From contig QAMT01000004.1 in the NCBI GenBank assembly GCA_003150755.1, positions 372,001-436,000 on the forward strand: a DNA stretch of 64,000 nucleotides. The letters are read 5' to 3'. A program made the translations under genes and the position numbers. Below the pieces are notes generated by a model. The model searched no databases. It saw only the letters and a program-made list of their open reading frames with translations, and was not told the DNA's origin. The stretch is from Phascolarctobacterium sp. Lineage in GTDB: Bacteria > Bacillota > Negativicutes > Acidaminococcales > Acidaminococcaceae. Positions 26,739-34,725 of this stretch are shown here, piece by piece (position 1 is the stretch's first letter; the number at the start of each line of letters is the position of its first letter).

Positions 26739-27935
26739 ATGGCAATTACAATAGATAAAGAACAGTGCATCGGCTGCGAATCCTGCGTGGCAACCTGCCC
26801 GGTGGGCGCATTGCAGATGGAGGACAGCAAAGCCTCTGTTAATGAAGAAAGCTGCATTTCCTGCGGCGCATGCGTTGGCGAATGCCCGGTAGGCGCAATC
26901 AGCCTGGGCAAAGCAGAAGACAAAAAAGAAGCTGCATCTGCCGAAGGCAAAGACCTGTGGGTTATGGCAGAACTGGAAAACGGCGAACCCGTTGGCGTAA
27001 CTTATGAACTTTTAGGCGTAGCCGCAGACCTTGCCGCTAAATGCGGACAGCGCTGCTGTGCAGTGCTTGTCGGTGCAGAAAAGGGCGATGTTCCGGCTAA
27101 ACTTTTTGCAGCTGGCGCTGATGTTGTTTACGCTGTTACCGGCGCAGAATACGCCGAATACAATACCGATCTTTATGCCAATGCTTTTTGCGAACTGGCA
27201 GAAGCCTATAAACCGAATGCCGTTATGTTCGGTGCAACCGTTGACGGACGCGACCTGGCTCCGCGTATTGCCGCACGTCTTAAAACCGGCCTTTGCGCAG
27301 ACTGCACCGGCCTTGACATGGCAGGCGAGCTGGTAGAATGGACCCGTCCGGCACTCGGCGGCAACATTTTAGCTACTATCGTTTGCGACGAACACCGCCC
27401 GCAGATGGGTACTGTACGCCCGAAGGTATTTAAAGCCAAAGAAGCTGACGCATCCAGAACCGGCGAAGTAATTGATTATGAAGTTAAAAACAAAGTAGAA
27501 AGCAAAGTAAGCATTGTACGCAAAGAAGCGCTTACCGAAGCAGGCAGCATTAAAATTGAAGACGCAGAAGTTGTATGCTCCGGCGGCCGCGGCCTTGGCA
27601 GCTGCGACAACTTTAAAATGCTGGAAGAACTGGCAGCCCTGTTTGAAAACGGCAGTGTCGGCGGCTCCCGCGCAGTTGTAGACGAAGGATGGCTCGACCA
27701 TGCCCATCAGGTAGGCCAGAGCGGCAAAACCGTAACGCCTAAAGTATATTTTGCTTTCGGCATTTCCGGTGCTATCCAGCATTTGTCCGGCATGAGTTCT
27801 TCTGATATTATCATTGCCATCAATAAAGATGCCAACGCTCCTATCTTTAAGGTAGCCCAGTATGGCATTGTTGGCGACGCCAAAGAAATTCTGCCTAAAC
27901 TTATTGCCAAAATTAAAGCTTTTAAAGAGGCATAA
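26739..27935 (+). CDS. etfA: EtfA with N-terminal two-cluster ferredoxin domain
   Basis: Alpha subunit of the flavoprotein, 398 residues. Residues 1-60 form a ferredoxin domain with two [4Fe-4S] motifs (CIGCESCVATCP and CISCGACVGECP). The EtfA core and the C-terminal FAD domain follow (CSGGRGLG, SRAVVDEGWLDHAHQVGQSG, FAFGISGAIQHLSGM). Ferredoxin-fused EtfA occurs in anaerobes with ferredoxin-linked or bifurcating complexes. No acyl-CoA dehydrogenase or other partner is adjacent, so the electron donor is unknown. Confidence 0.95.
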   Translation: MAITIDKEQCIGCESCVATCPVGALQMEDSKASVNEESCISCGACVGECPVGAISLGKAEDKKEAASAEGKDLWVMAELENGEPVGVTYELLGVAADLAAKCGQRCCAVLVGAEKGDVPAKLFAAGADVVYAVTGAEYAEYNTDLYANAFCELAEAYKPNAVMFGATVDGRDLAPRIAARLKTGLCADCTGLDMAGELVEWTRPALGGNILATIVCDEHRPQMGTVRPKVFKAKEADASRTGEVIDYEVKNKVESKVSIVRKEALTEAGSIKIEDAEVVCSGGRGLGSCDNFKMLEELAALFENGSVGGSRAVVDEGWLDHAHQVGQSGKTVTPKVYFAFGISGAIQHLSGMSSSDIIIAINKDANAPIFKVAQYGIVGDAKEILPKLIAKIKAFKEA

Positions 27936-27951
27936 CGGAGGTTAAACATTT

Positions 27952-28155
27952 GTGTGGAAAGTAGTTTATATTGCGCAGACCAAAGAGAATGCGCAGGAGA
28001 TACAAGAACTGCTTACAAACAACGGCTTTCTGATACAGATGAATGTAGCAGGGGCTAAAAAAGGTGGACAGGGGGGCGCTTACGAAATAAGCGTCCCATA
28101 CTCTGAAGCAGAAGATGCTTACGAGGTGCTTTGCGAGAACCGTTTTCGCGCTTAA
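27952..28155 (+). CDS. small protein resembling DUF2007
   Basis: A 67-residue cytosolic protein with GTG start and GGAGG upstream. It begins MWKVVYIAQTKENAQEI and contains LLTNNGFLIQM and ISVPYSEAEDAYEVL, a beta-alpha-beta pattern like the DUF2007 putative signal-transducing family. The reading is by pattern only. It lies 16 bases after etfA and 12 before pyk, so it is probably co-expressed with both and may have a role at that junction of carbon and electron flow. Confidence 0.6.
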   Translation: MWKVVYIAQTKENAQEIQELLTNNGFLIQMNVAGAKKGGQGGAYEISVPYSEAEDAYEVLCENRFRA

Positions 28156-28167
28156 GCGGAGGTAGTT

Positions 28168-29925
28168 ATGAAAAAAACCAAAATTATCTGCACTATGGGG
28201 CCAAGCACGGACGATGCCGGTTTGCTGGCACAGATGATGCGTAGCGGCATGGACCTGGCCCGTTTTAATTTTTCGCACGGATGCCATGAGGACCATGCGC
28301 GCCGTGTGGAGCTGGTGCGCAAAGCTGCTGCCGAAGTTGAAAAACCGATAGCCTTAATTGCCGATACCAAGGGGCCTGAGATGCGCCTTGGTATTTTTAA
28401 AGAAGGCAAGGTTGTATTAAAAGAAGGCGACAGTTTTACCCTTACCACAGAAGAAATTGAAGGTACGGAGGAAATCTCCTACGTTAATTATGCCGGGCTG
28501 CCGGAAGAAGTGCAGCCGGGCAATGCCATCCTGCTTTCGGACGGCTTGCTGGCGCTTGAAGTAACCAGCGTCGATGTGGCAGGCGGCAAAATTTATACTA
28601 AAGTTGTACATGGCGGCGAAATAAGCTCGCGCAAGCGCGTAGCCTGCCCCGGGATTGAGCTTAAGCTGCCGTTTTTATCGGATAACGATGTAAGCGATAT
28701 TACCTTTGCCGCCAAGCTGGGCATGGATTATGTAGCGGCTTCGTTTGTGCAGAAAGCGGACGATGTGCTGGCAATCCGCCGCGTGCTGGAGCAGTGCGGC
28801 TCGCAGATGGGTATCATTTCCAAAATTGAAAATCACGCAGGCGTAAAAAATATTGAAGAAATCATTGCCGTTTCGGACGGCGTAATGGTTGCCCGCGGCG
28901 ATTTGGGCGTTGAAATTCCGGCAGAGGTTGTGCCGCTGGTGCAGAAGGATATTATCCGCAGCTGCAACAAGGCAGGCAAGCCTGTTATTACGGCAACGCA
29001 GATGCTTGAAAGCATGATTAACAGTTACCGCGCTACCCGTGCGGAGGCCAGCGACATTGCCAACGCAATTTTTGACGGTACGGACGCTATTATGCTGAGC
29101 GGCGAAACGGCTTCCGGCAAATATCCGCTGGAAGCGGTGCGCACTATGGCCAAAATTGCCGAGCAGACGGAAACAGCGCTGGATTACGCCAAAATTTTTA
29201 AAAACAAGGGCATTGGCGAGCGCATCCATTCTACGGAAGCTATCAGCCACGCTACGGTGCAGATTGCGCAGGAGTTGGGCAGTGATGCTATCGTCAGCGT
29301 TACGGAATCCGGCTTTACGGCGCGCATGCTTGCCAAATACCGTCCGGGCGCAGGGGTTATCGGCGTATCGCGCCACCCGCAGAGCGTAAGGCTGATGCAG
29401 CTTTATTGGGGCGTGTACCCGGTTTTGGGCCCGTGGAGTGAAAACACGGACGAACTTATTGAAGAGTCGCTGGCGTGCGTTAAAGAGCACGGCTATATTA
29501 AAGACGGCGACAATGTTATCGTAACTGCCGGTGTGCCGGTAGGGCGCAGCGGCACTACTAATCTGATTAAGGTTGTAACTATGAGCAAAAAACTTGTCAG
29601 CGGCGTTGGTATCGGCTTGCAGTCCATCACCGGTGTGGTTTGCAAATGCAAAACGCCCGAAGATTTTACCGGCAAATTCAAAGCTGGCGATATTCTCGTT
29701 GTCGGCGTACTGCCTGACGAAGCGGGAAAATATGCGGCGGCAGCAAGTGCGATTATCGCCGAAGAAGGCGGCCTGACATCGACGGCGGCGATTGTAGCCG
29801 TTGGCTGCGGCGTACCGGCAGTTGTCGGTGCGGCAGGCGCGATGCAGAAGCTGGCGGACGGTGCAACCGTTACGGTAGATACCGTCAGCGGCATTGTATA
29901 TGAAGGCACCAGCAATATTATGTAA
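28168..29925 (+). CDS. pyk: pyruvate kinase with C-terminal PEP-utilizer domain
   Basis: Converts PEP and ADP to pyruvate and ATP in glycolysis. The 585-residue protein has the barrel (KTKIICTMGPST, ARFNFSHG, ISKIENHAG with the catalytic Lys, MVARGDLGVEIP, ATQMLESMI), the allosteric C domain, and an extra ~110-residue C-terminal module ending GGLTSTAAIVAVGCGVPAVVG, the PEP-utilising mobile domain found in many Bacillota enzymes. A catalytic His of that module (TSHTA in PEP synthase) is replaced by STAA here, as usual for pyruvate kinases. RBS GCGGAGGTAG. Confidence 0.96.
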   Translation: MKKTKIICTMGPSTDDAGLLAQMMRSGMDLARFNFSHGCHEDHARRVELVRKAAAEVEKPIALIADTKGPEMRLGIFKEGKVVLKEGDSFTLTTEEIEGTEEISYVNYAGLPEEVQPGNAILLSDGLLALEVTSVDVAGGKIYTKVVHGGEISSRKRVACPGIELKLPFLSDNDVSDITFAAKLGMDYVAASFVQKADDVLAIRRVLEQCGSQMGIISKIENHAGVKNIEEIIAVSDGVMVARGDLGVEIPAEVVPLVQKDIIRSCNKAGKPVITATQMLESMINSYRATRAEASDIANAIFDGTDAIMLSGETASGKYPLEAVRTMAKIAEQTETALDYAKIFKNKGIGERIHSTEAISHATVQIAQELGSDAIVSVTESGFTARMLAKYRPGAGVIGVSRHPQSVRLMQLYWGVYPVLGPWSENTDELIEESLACVKEHGYIKDGDNVIVTAGVPVGRSGTTNLIKVVTMSKKLVSGVGIGLQSITGVVCKCKTPEDFTGKFKAGDILVVGVLPDEAGKYAAAASAIIAEEGGLTSTAAIVAVGCGVPAVVGAAGAMQKLADGATVTVDTVSGIVYEGTSNIM

Positions 29926-29939
29926 GCAGAGGTTTGTGT

Positions 29940-31031
29940 ATGGCAGCTGATAACGGACTGGAAAATTTAAAAACGGACTGTATTGCTGCTTTGCGCAAAG
30001 GCGACGAAGATGCTTTTGAAGCTGCGGCAGTGAAACTTAAGGAATATGCGCCTGATGATTTGCAGTTTAAAATGGAAACGCTGGGGCTTTTAGCCTGCCT
30101 GGCGTTAAAGCAAAACTGCCGCCGCAGCGCGCTTAAGGCACTGAACCTGCTTTCGGTCTGCTCGCTGGATATTGCACCGGACGGCGCAGCGGCAGAAAGT
30201 ATATTTTTGCGCAACCTGCATTTTGCGGCTGTTATGTCGGCGCGCACGCATGATAAGGATATTTTTGCAGCGGCGGTTTCCAAACTGGCGGTGCGTTATG
30301 CCAGAACCGGTTATGTTAAAGAAAACACCGAAGCTTTTGTAAATTTGCTGACGGCGCTGATGTTTATTGCAGCAGACAGGCGCTATACCAACGTGCTGCC
30401 GATGCTGAGATGGCTGAGCCTGCGTTTGTGCAGCAACGAAGCAGTGGGCGAAGATATTTTGCTGCCGTTTCTGCGCGAATGGGCCTGCCTGGCAGCGCAG
30501 GCGGCAAGGCGCGACTGGCAGGACATTGCCGCACAGCTTTTGAACGGCTTGTTTTACTTTTTGCTTAAACAGCACAGCTTTGAACTGGCGCGCAGCCTGC
30601 TGTTATATGTAATGATGCACATGCAGATGTATGCGGCTTGGGACGGCGCGGACAAAGCCTTTAAAACCTATGCCCCGGTGCAGAACTTTTCGCTGCTTTT
30701 GTTTTACCGGGCGGTAAAACTAAAAGACGAAAACAGGCGCGTTGCAATCGTGCGTTTGCTTTTGCGCGCCTGGCGTGATTTTATCGCCGCGGCGGCAAGG
30801 CAGAACATGCAGGACGAAATGGAGCTTTATCAAAGCTGGTTTGCCTGCGGACAGGCAGCAGAAAGCGCAAAATACAAAAAACGCTGCCGTCTGTTTATCC
30901 AGCTGACGCTGGGTTATTGGGCGGCGCAGCAGCCGCGTACCAGCAAAAAGCAGCTTAAATACTTAAAAAATATTTTTGAACCGGACCTTGTAAAAGATAA
31001 ATACCTGCATCTTTTAAAGGCCGTGCGCTGA
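29940..31031 (+). CDS. unknown alpha-helical protein
   Basis: Not recognised. The ATG at 29940 is preferred over TTG 29934 because AGAGG lies 7 bases upstream. The 363-residue product lacks signal peptide and membrane segments and is rich in Ala, Leu and basic residues arranged like repeated helical pairs (tetratricopeptide-like at best): LKEYAPDDLQFKMETLGLLACLALKQ is split over one such pair. It starts 14 bases after pyk and ends at a terminator, so it is the last gene of the pyk transcript. Confidence 0.65.
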   Translation: MAADNGLENLKTDCIAALRKGDEDAFEAAAVKLKEYAPDDLQFKMETLGLLACLALKQNCRRSALKALNLLSVCSLDIAPDGAAAESIFLRNLHFAAVMSARTHDKDIFAAAVSKLAVRYARTGYVKENTEAFVNLLTALMFIAADRRYTNVLPMLRWLSLRLCSNEAVGEDILLPFLREWACLAAQAARRDWQDIAAQLLNGLFYFLLKQHSFELARSLLLYVMMHMQMYAAWDGADKAFKTYAPVQNFSLLLFYRAVKLKDENRRVAIVRLLLRAWRDFIAAAARQNMQDEMELYQSWFACGQAAESAKYKKRCRLFIQLTLGYWAAQQPRTSKKQLKYLKNIFEPDLVKDKYLHLLKAVR

Positions 31032-31035
31032 AATG

Positions 31036-31066
31036 GCGGGCAGTTGTTTGGCAGCTGCCCGCTTTT
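31036..31066 (+). terminator. terminator after the pyk transcript
   Basis: GCGGGCAG (31036-31043) / CTGCCCGC (31055-31062) followed by TTTTG. Confidence 0.82.
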
Positions 31067-31158
31067 GTATAATCCATGTAAAATTTTTGCCCTAAAAAGT
31101 TTAGCAGCCTTTACAAATGATATAATTAAATTAAGTGAACATTTGGAGGGACGACTAA

Positions 31159-32214
31159 ATGAGCAATTATACGCTGCCTTTGTTTATGCAGGTAAAAGAA
31201 AACGCAGTTACCGACCTTAATAAAAACCTTAATTTATACATGCCCAAGCTGGTATTTGCCAAAACGCTTATTTTAACTACGGAAGGGCTGCTTCAGACGC
31301 TGGATAAAAAAGTTAAAATACTTTTAAACCAGCTGCGCGGCTATGAAGTTGTTACGGTTAAAGAAAGCTCTTTTGATTTTGCGGTTGAGGTTGCCAAAAA
31401 AGTGGCGATGAACAACATCCGCCTTGTTATCGGGCTGGGCGGCGGAACAGCGCTTGACACTGCCAAATACGCAGCGTTTGTTGCCAACGTGGCCTACATT
31501 GCTATACCGACGGCGCTCAGCAATGACGGTGTGTGCTCGCCGGTTTCTGTATTGCTGGCGCAGAACGGACGCCGCCATTCGTTTACGTCCAAAATACCGG
31601 ACGGGCTTTTGATTGACACCGACATTATTTTTGAAGCGCCGCGCCTGCTTTTAAAGGCCGGTGTGGGCGATACCATCAGCAACTATACCGCGCTTTATGA
31701 CTGGAAGCTGGGCTGCGAGGAAAACAACGACCGCCCCAACGATTTTGCCTACATGCTTTCGGAAACGGCGTTCAATTCGCTGCTGTACTCGGAAGCCAAA
31801 TCGCTGACTTCTATCGAAGGCATAAAAATGCTGGCGCAGTCGCTGGTACTGAGCGGGCTTTCTATGCAGCTTGCGGGCAATTCGCGCCCGTGCAGCGGCT
31901 CGGAGCATCTTTTCAGTCACGCTATGGACGAACTTTTCGACCACAATATCCCGCACGGCATTCTGGTGGCAATGGGCAGTGTGGTTGCCTGCAAATTACA
32001 GGGGCGCGACCACCGCGTGGTGCTGGACTTTTTAAGGGCATATGATATTTCCGTCAACCCTGCCAAGCATGGCATTACAGAAGATATGTTCATCAAAGCG
32101 TGGATGTTTGCCAAAGAGGTGCGCAAGGAGCGTTATACCATCCTTAACAAAATAAATCTTACGGAGGAATTGTTCCGCCAGTTGTATGTAACCATGCTGG
32201 AAGAATGTGACTGA
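31159..32214 (+). CDS. glycerol-1-phosphate dehydrogenase family protein (AraM/EgsA-like)
   Basis: Metal-dependent dehydrogenase of the GldA/EgsA superfamily, 351 residues. Motifs: VIGLGGGTALDTAKYAA (nucleotide loop), IPTALSNDGVCSPVSV, which is typical of glycerol-1-phosphate dehydrogenases rather than glycerol dehydrogenases, the zinc ligands in GVGDTISN (Asp), SGSEHLFSHAMD (His) and IPHG (His). It would reduce dihydroxyacetone phosphate to sn-glycerol-1-phosphate, the archaeal-type stereoisomer also made by B. subtilis AraM. No partner prenyltransferase is visible nearby, so the use of the product is unknown. It overlaps the next gene by TGATG. Confidence 0.84.
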   Translation: MSNYTLPLFMQVKENAVTDLNKNLNLYMPKLVFAKTLILTTEGLLQTLDKKVKILLNQLRGYEVVTVKESSFDFAVEVAKKVAMNNIRLVIGLGGGTALDTAKYAAFVANVAYIAIPTALSNDGVCSPVSVLLAQNGRRHSFTSKIPDGLLIDTDIIFEAPRLLLKAGVGDTISNYTALYDWKLGCEENNDRPNDFAYMLSETAFNSLLYSEAKSLTSIEGIKMLAQSLVLSGLSMQLAGNSRPCSGSEHLFSHAMDELFDHNIPHGILVAMGSVVACKLQGRDHRVVLDFLRAYDISVNPAKHGITEDMFIKAWMFAKEVRKERYTILNKINLTEELFRQLYVTMLEECD

Positions 32215-32972
32215 TGTATATTTTAAAATTTATTTTATTGTGGCTTTTGCCGCCGGGGTGCATTGTCCTGCTTTTGGCAGTGCTTGCCGTTTATTTGTTC
32301 AGGCACAAGGCACGCGGCAGCTATGCGCTTGCGCTGATAACATTTTTGCTGTATCTTGCATCCATGATGCCGGTAGCAAATATTTTGGCGCGCGGGCTGG
32401 AAGGCCAGTACACGCAGCCGGTAAATATCCGCGCCGACGCGGTTGCCGTTTTGGGTGCGGGCGCAGTAAGCGGTGTGCCCGATGTTGACGGTGAGGGAGC
32501 AGTAACAGCCATTGGCATGAACAGGCTGATTACCGGTGTGCGCTTGCAGCGGATGCTTGATGTGCCGCTGATTGTAAGCGGCGGCAAAGTTTTTGCTGAT
32601 AGTGCGGTAGAAGCGGAGGTTTCCAAACGTGTGGCGATAGGGCTGGGGATGCCTGCTGATATGGTTTACGCCGACAGCGAAGCGCTGAACACCAGGCAGA
32701 ACGCGCAGAATATTATTGCCGCCTGCCGGGAGAACGGCTGGCAGCGCGTTGCCGTTGTAACATCGGCGCTGCACATGCCGCGCGCTATGCAGAACTTTAA
32801 CTCAACGGCAAACGGAACAGGCGTTGAAGTTGTTGCTTACCCGTGCGATTACCTTGCTGCCGGAAAGATATACCTATCGGCGTTCAGCTTTGCGCCGCAG
32901 TCTTACGCGCTTGACCTTACGGCAATGGCGCTGAAGGAATACCTGGCTATGGCAGCCAATAAATTTTTGTAA
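32214..32972 (+). CDS. YdcF/ElyC/SanA family membrane protein (DUF218)
   Basis: A 252-residue protein with two N-terminal hydrophobic helices (ILLWLLPPGCIVLLLAVLAV, then ALALITFLLYLASMM) and an outward-facing DUF218 domain: AVAVLGAGAV, PLIVSGGK, EALNTRQNAQNI and VVTSALHMPRA. E. coli ElyC and SanA act in envelope lipid-carrier or barrier homeostasis. Its one-base overlap with the glycerol-1-phosphate dehydrogenase gene suggests the two work together, possibly on an isoprenoid or lipid carrier; this is inference. Confidence 0.85.
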   Translation: MYILKFILLWLLPPGCIVLLLAVLAVYLFRHKARGSYALALITFLLYLASMMPVANILARGLEGQYTQPVNIRADAVAVLGAGAVSGVPDVDGEGAVTAIGMNRLITGVRLQRMLDVPLIVSGGKVFADSAVEAEVSKRVAIGLGMPADMVYADSEALNTRQNAQNIIAACRENGWQRVAVVTSALHMPRAMQNFNSTANGTGVEVVAYPCDYLAAGKIYLSAFSFAPQSYALDLTAMALKEYLAMAANKFL

Positions 32973-32989
32973 AAATTTTACAAAATTAC

Positions 32990-33019
32990 TTGCCTGGCAT
33001 AAAAGGCTTGTGATATAAT
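32990..33019 (+). promoter_or_regulatory. rpsB promoter
   Basis: TTGCCT (32990-32995), 18-base spacer and perfect TATAAT (33014-33019). A start near 33025 gives a leader of about 95 bases before rpsB. Confidence 0.8.
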
Positions 33020-33025
33020 ATTACG

Positions 33026-33081
33026 CGTGTAAAAATACACACGTCTGCGGATTTGCCCGCTGTCCGCAAGGTTAGGGCAAA
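33026..33081 (+). promoter_or_regulatory. structured rpsB leader with interleaved stems (candidate pseudoknot)
   Basis: The leader opens with a hairpin GTGTA / TACAC (33027-33041). Two perfect stems then interleave: TGCGGA (33046-33051) pairs with TCCGCA (33063-33068), while TTTGCCC (33052-33058) pairs with GGGCAAA (33075-33081). The order A-B-A'-B' cannot form nested hairpins and predicts an H-type pseudoknot 40 bases before the rpsB ATG. In E. coli, ribosomal protein S2 represses its own mRNA through the rpsB leader; a similar role here is inference. Confidence 0.65.
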
Positions 33082-33119
33082 GCTGATGCAGGCGGAGGAA
33101 AAAACAGGAGGAATAAAAA

Positions 33120-33866
33120 ATGGCAATCATCTCTATGAAACAATTACTCGAAGCCGGCGTACATTTCGGTCATCAGACCCGCCGCTGGAACCCTAAAATG
33201 GCTCCGTACATCTTCACCGAAAGAAACGGTATCTACATCATCGACCTGCAGAAAACCGTTAAAAAGGTAGAAGAAGCTTACAACTTTATGCGCGACGTTG
33301 CTGCAAGCGGCGAAAGCATTCTGTTTGTCGGCACCAAAAAACAGGCTCAGGAAGCTATCCGCGAAGAAGCTCTGCGCTGCAACATGTTCTATGTAAACGA
33401 ACGTTGGCTGGGCGGCATGATGACCAACTTCAAAACCATCCAGGGCCGTATCAAACGCCTGCGCACCCTCGAAGCTATGGAAGCTGACGGAACTTTTGAC
33501 GTACTGCCGAAAAAAGAAGTTATCGGCCTGCGCCATGAAATGGAAAAACTGACCAAATACCTCGGCGGCATCAAAGATATGAAAAAACTGCCGGGCGCTC
33601 TGTTCATCATCGACCCGCGCAAAGAAAACATTGCAGTTATGGAAGCACGCAAACTGAACATTCCTATCGTTGCAACTGTTGACACCAACTGCGACCCGGA
33701 CGTTATTGACCATGTAATCCCGGCTAACGACGACGCTATCCGCGCTGTAAAACTGCTGACCGCTAAAATGGCTGACGCTGTTCTGGAAGGCCGTCAGGGC
33801 ATGCAGACTGAAGAAGCTGCTGAAGCTCCGGCAGAAGAAACCGCTGCTGCTGAAGACGCAGAATAA
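33120..33866 (+). CDS. rpsB: 30S ribosomal protein S2
   Basis: Small-subunit ribosomal protein of 248 residues. Hallmarks are MKQLLEAGVHFGHQTRRWNPKM, IYIIDLQKT, FVGTKKQAQEAI, NERWLGGMMTN and the IVATVDTNCDPD loop. The C-terminal tail is acidic and Ala-rich (EEAAEAPAEETAAAEDAE), a common lineage feature. RBS AGGAGG precedes the ATG. It is co-transcribed with tsf, the near-universal bacterial pairing, behind a structured leader. Confidence 0.98.
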   Translation: MAIISMKQLLEAGVHFGHQTRRWNPKMAPYIFTERNGIYIIDLQKTVKKVEEAYNFMRDVAASGESILFVGTKKQAQEAIREEALRCNMFYVNERWLGGMMTNFKTIQGRIKRLRTLEAMEADGTFDVLPKKEVIGLRHEMEKLTKYLGGIKDMKKLPGALFIIDPRKENIAVMEARKLNIPIVATVDTNCDPDVIDHVIPANDDAIRAVKLLTAKMADAVLEGRQGMQTEEAAEAPAEETAAAEDAE

Positions 33867-33910
33867 TTTGAAGAATTTTTTAGATTTTGAAATTTCAGGA
33901 GGAATTATAA

Positions 33911-34561
33911 ATGGCTGAAATTACCGCTGCATTAGTTAAAGAGTTACGTGAACGCACCGGCGCAGGCATGATGGACTGCAAAAAAGCCCTGTCTGCAACC
34001 GAAGGCGACATGGATAAAGCAATTGACTTCCTGCGTGAAAAAGGCCTTGCTGCTGCTGCTAAAAAAGCAGGCCGCGTTGCTGCTGAAGGCCTCGTAGAAT
34101 CCTACATTCACGGCGGCGGACGCATCGGCGTTCTGGTTGAAGTTAACTGCGAAACCGACTTTGTTGCTAAAACCGACAACTTCAAATCCCTTGTTAAAGA
34201 TATTGCAATGCACATTGCAGCTGCAAACCCGAGCTACCTTCGCCGCGAAGAAGTTCCTGCTTCCGAACTTGAACATGAAAAAATGGTTCTTACCGAGCAG
34301 GCACGCAACGAAGGCAAACCGGAAAAAATCATCGAAAAAATGGTTACCGGCCGTATCGAAAAATACTACAAAGAAGTTTGCCTGTTAGAACAGCCCTTCG
34401 TTAAAGACCCGGATAAAACCATTAACGACCTGATTACCGAATCCATTGCCAAAATCGGCGAAAACATTTCTATCCGCCGTTTCACCCGTTATCAGCTGGG
34501 CGAAGGCATTGAAAAGAAACAGGAAGATTTTGCAGCAGAAGTTATGTCTTTTGTAAAATAA
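33911..34561 (+). CDS. tsf: elongation factor Ts
   Basis: Guanine nucleotide exchange factor for EF-Tu. Starts MAEITAALVKELRERTGAGMMDCKKAL, shows the UBA-like N-terminal helix set, GRVAAEGLVESY, and the core VEVNCETDFVAK. At 216 residues it is the short form, lacking part of the second core repeat present in the ~290-residue E. coli and B. subtilis proteins. RBS AGGAGG. A strong terminator follows. Confidence 0.97.
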   Translation: MAEITAALVKELRERTGAGMMDCKKALSATEGDMDKAIDFLREKGLAAAAKKAGRVAAEGLVESYIHGGGRIGVLVEVNCETDFVAKTDNFKSLVKDIAMHIAAANPSYLRREEVPASELEHEKMVLTEQARNEGKPEKIIEKMVTGRIEKYYKEVCLLEQPFVKDPDKTINDLITESIAKIGENISIRRFTRYQLGEGIEKKQEDFAAEVMSFVK

Positions 34562-34570
34562 TGCTTGTTC

Positions 34571-34606
34571 AATAAAGAGAGCACTTCGGTGTTCTCTTTA
34601 TTTTTT
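34571..34606 (+). terminator. terminator of rpsB-tsf
   Basis: AATAAAGAGAGCAC / GTGTTCTCTTTATT (14 bp, one G-U) closed by a TTCG tetraloop and followed by a T-run. Confidence 0.93.
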
Positions 34607-34725
34607 GCCTTTTTTACAAAGATGTTGCGAATTTTGCGGCTTAAAAAGAGGAAAAACAGAGTATTTGTAGAATATAGAACAAGATGTATGAGTATGTAAA
34701 TTTACCGGTATAGGGGGCGTGCATT

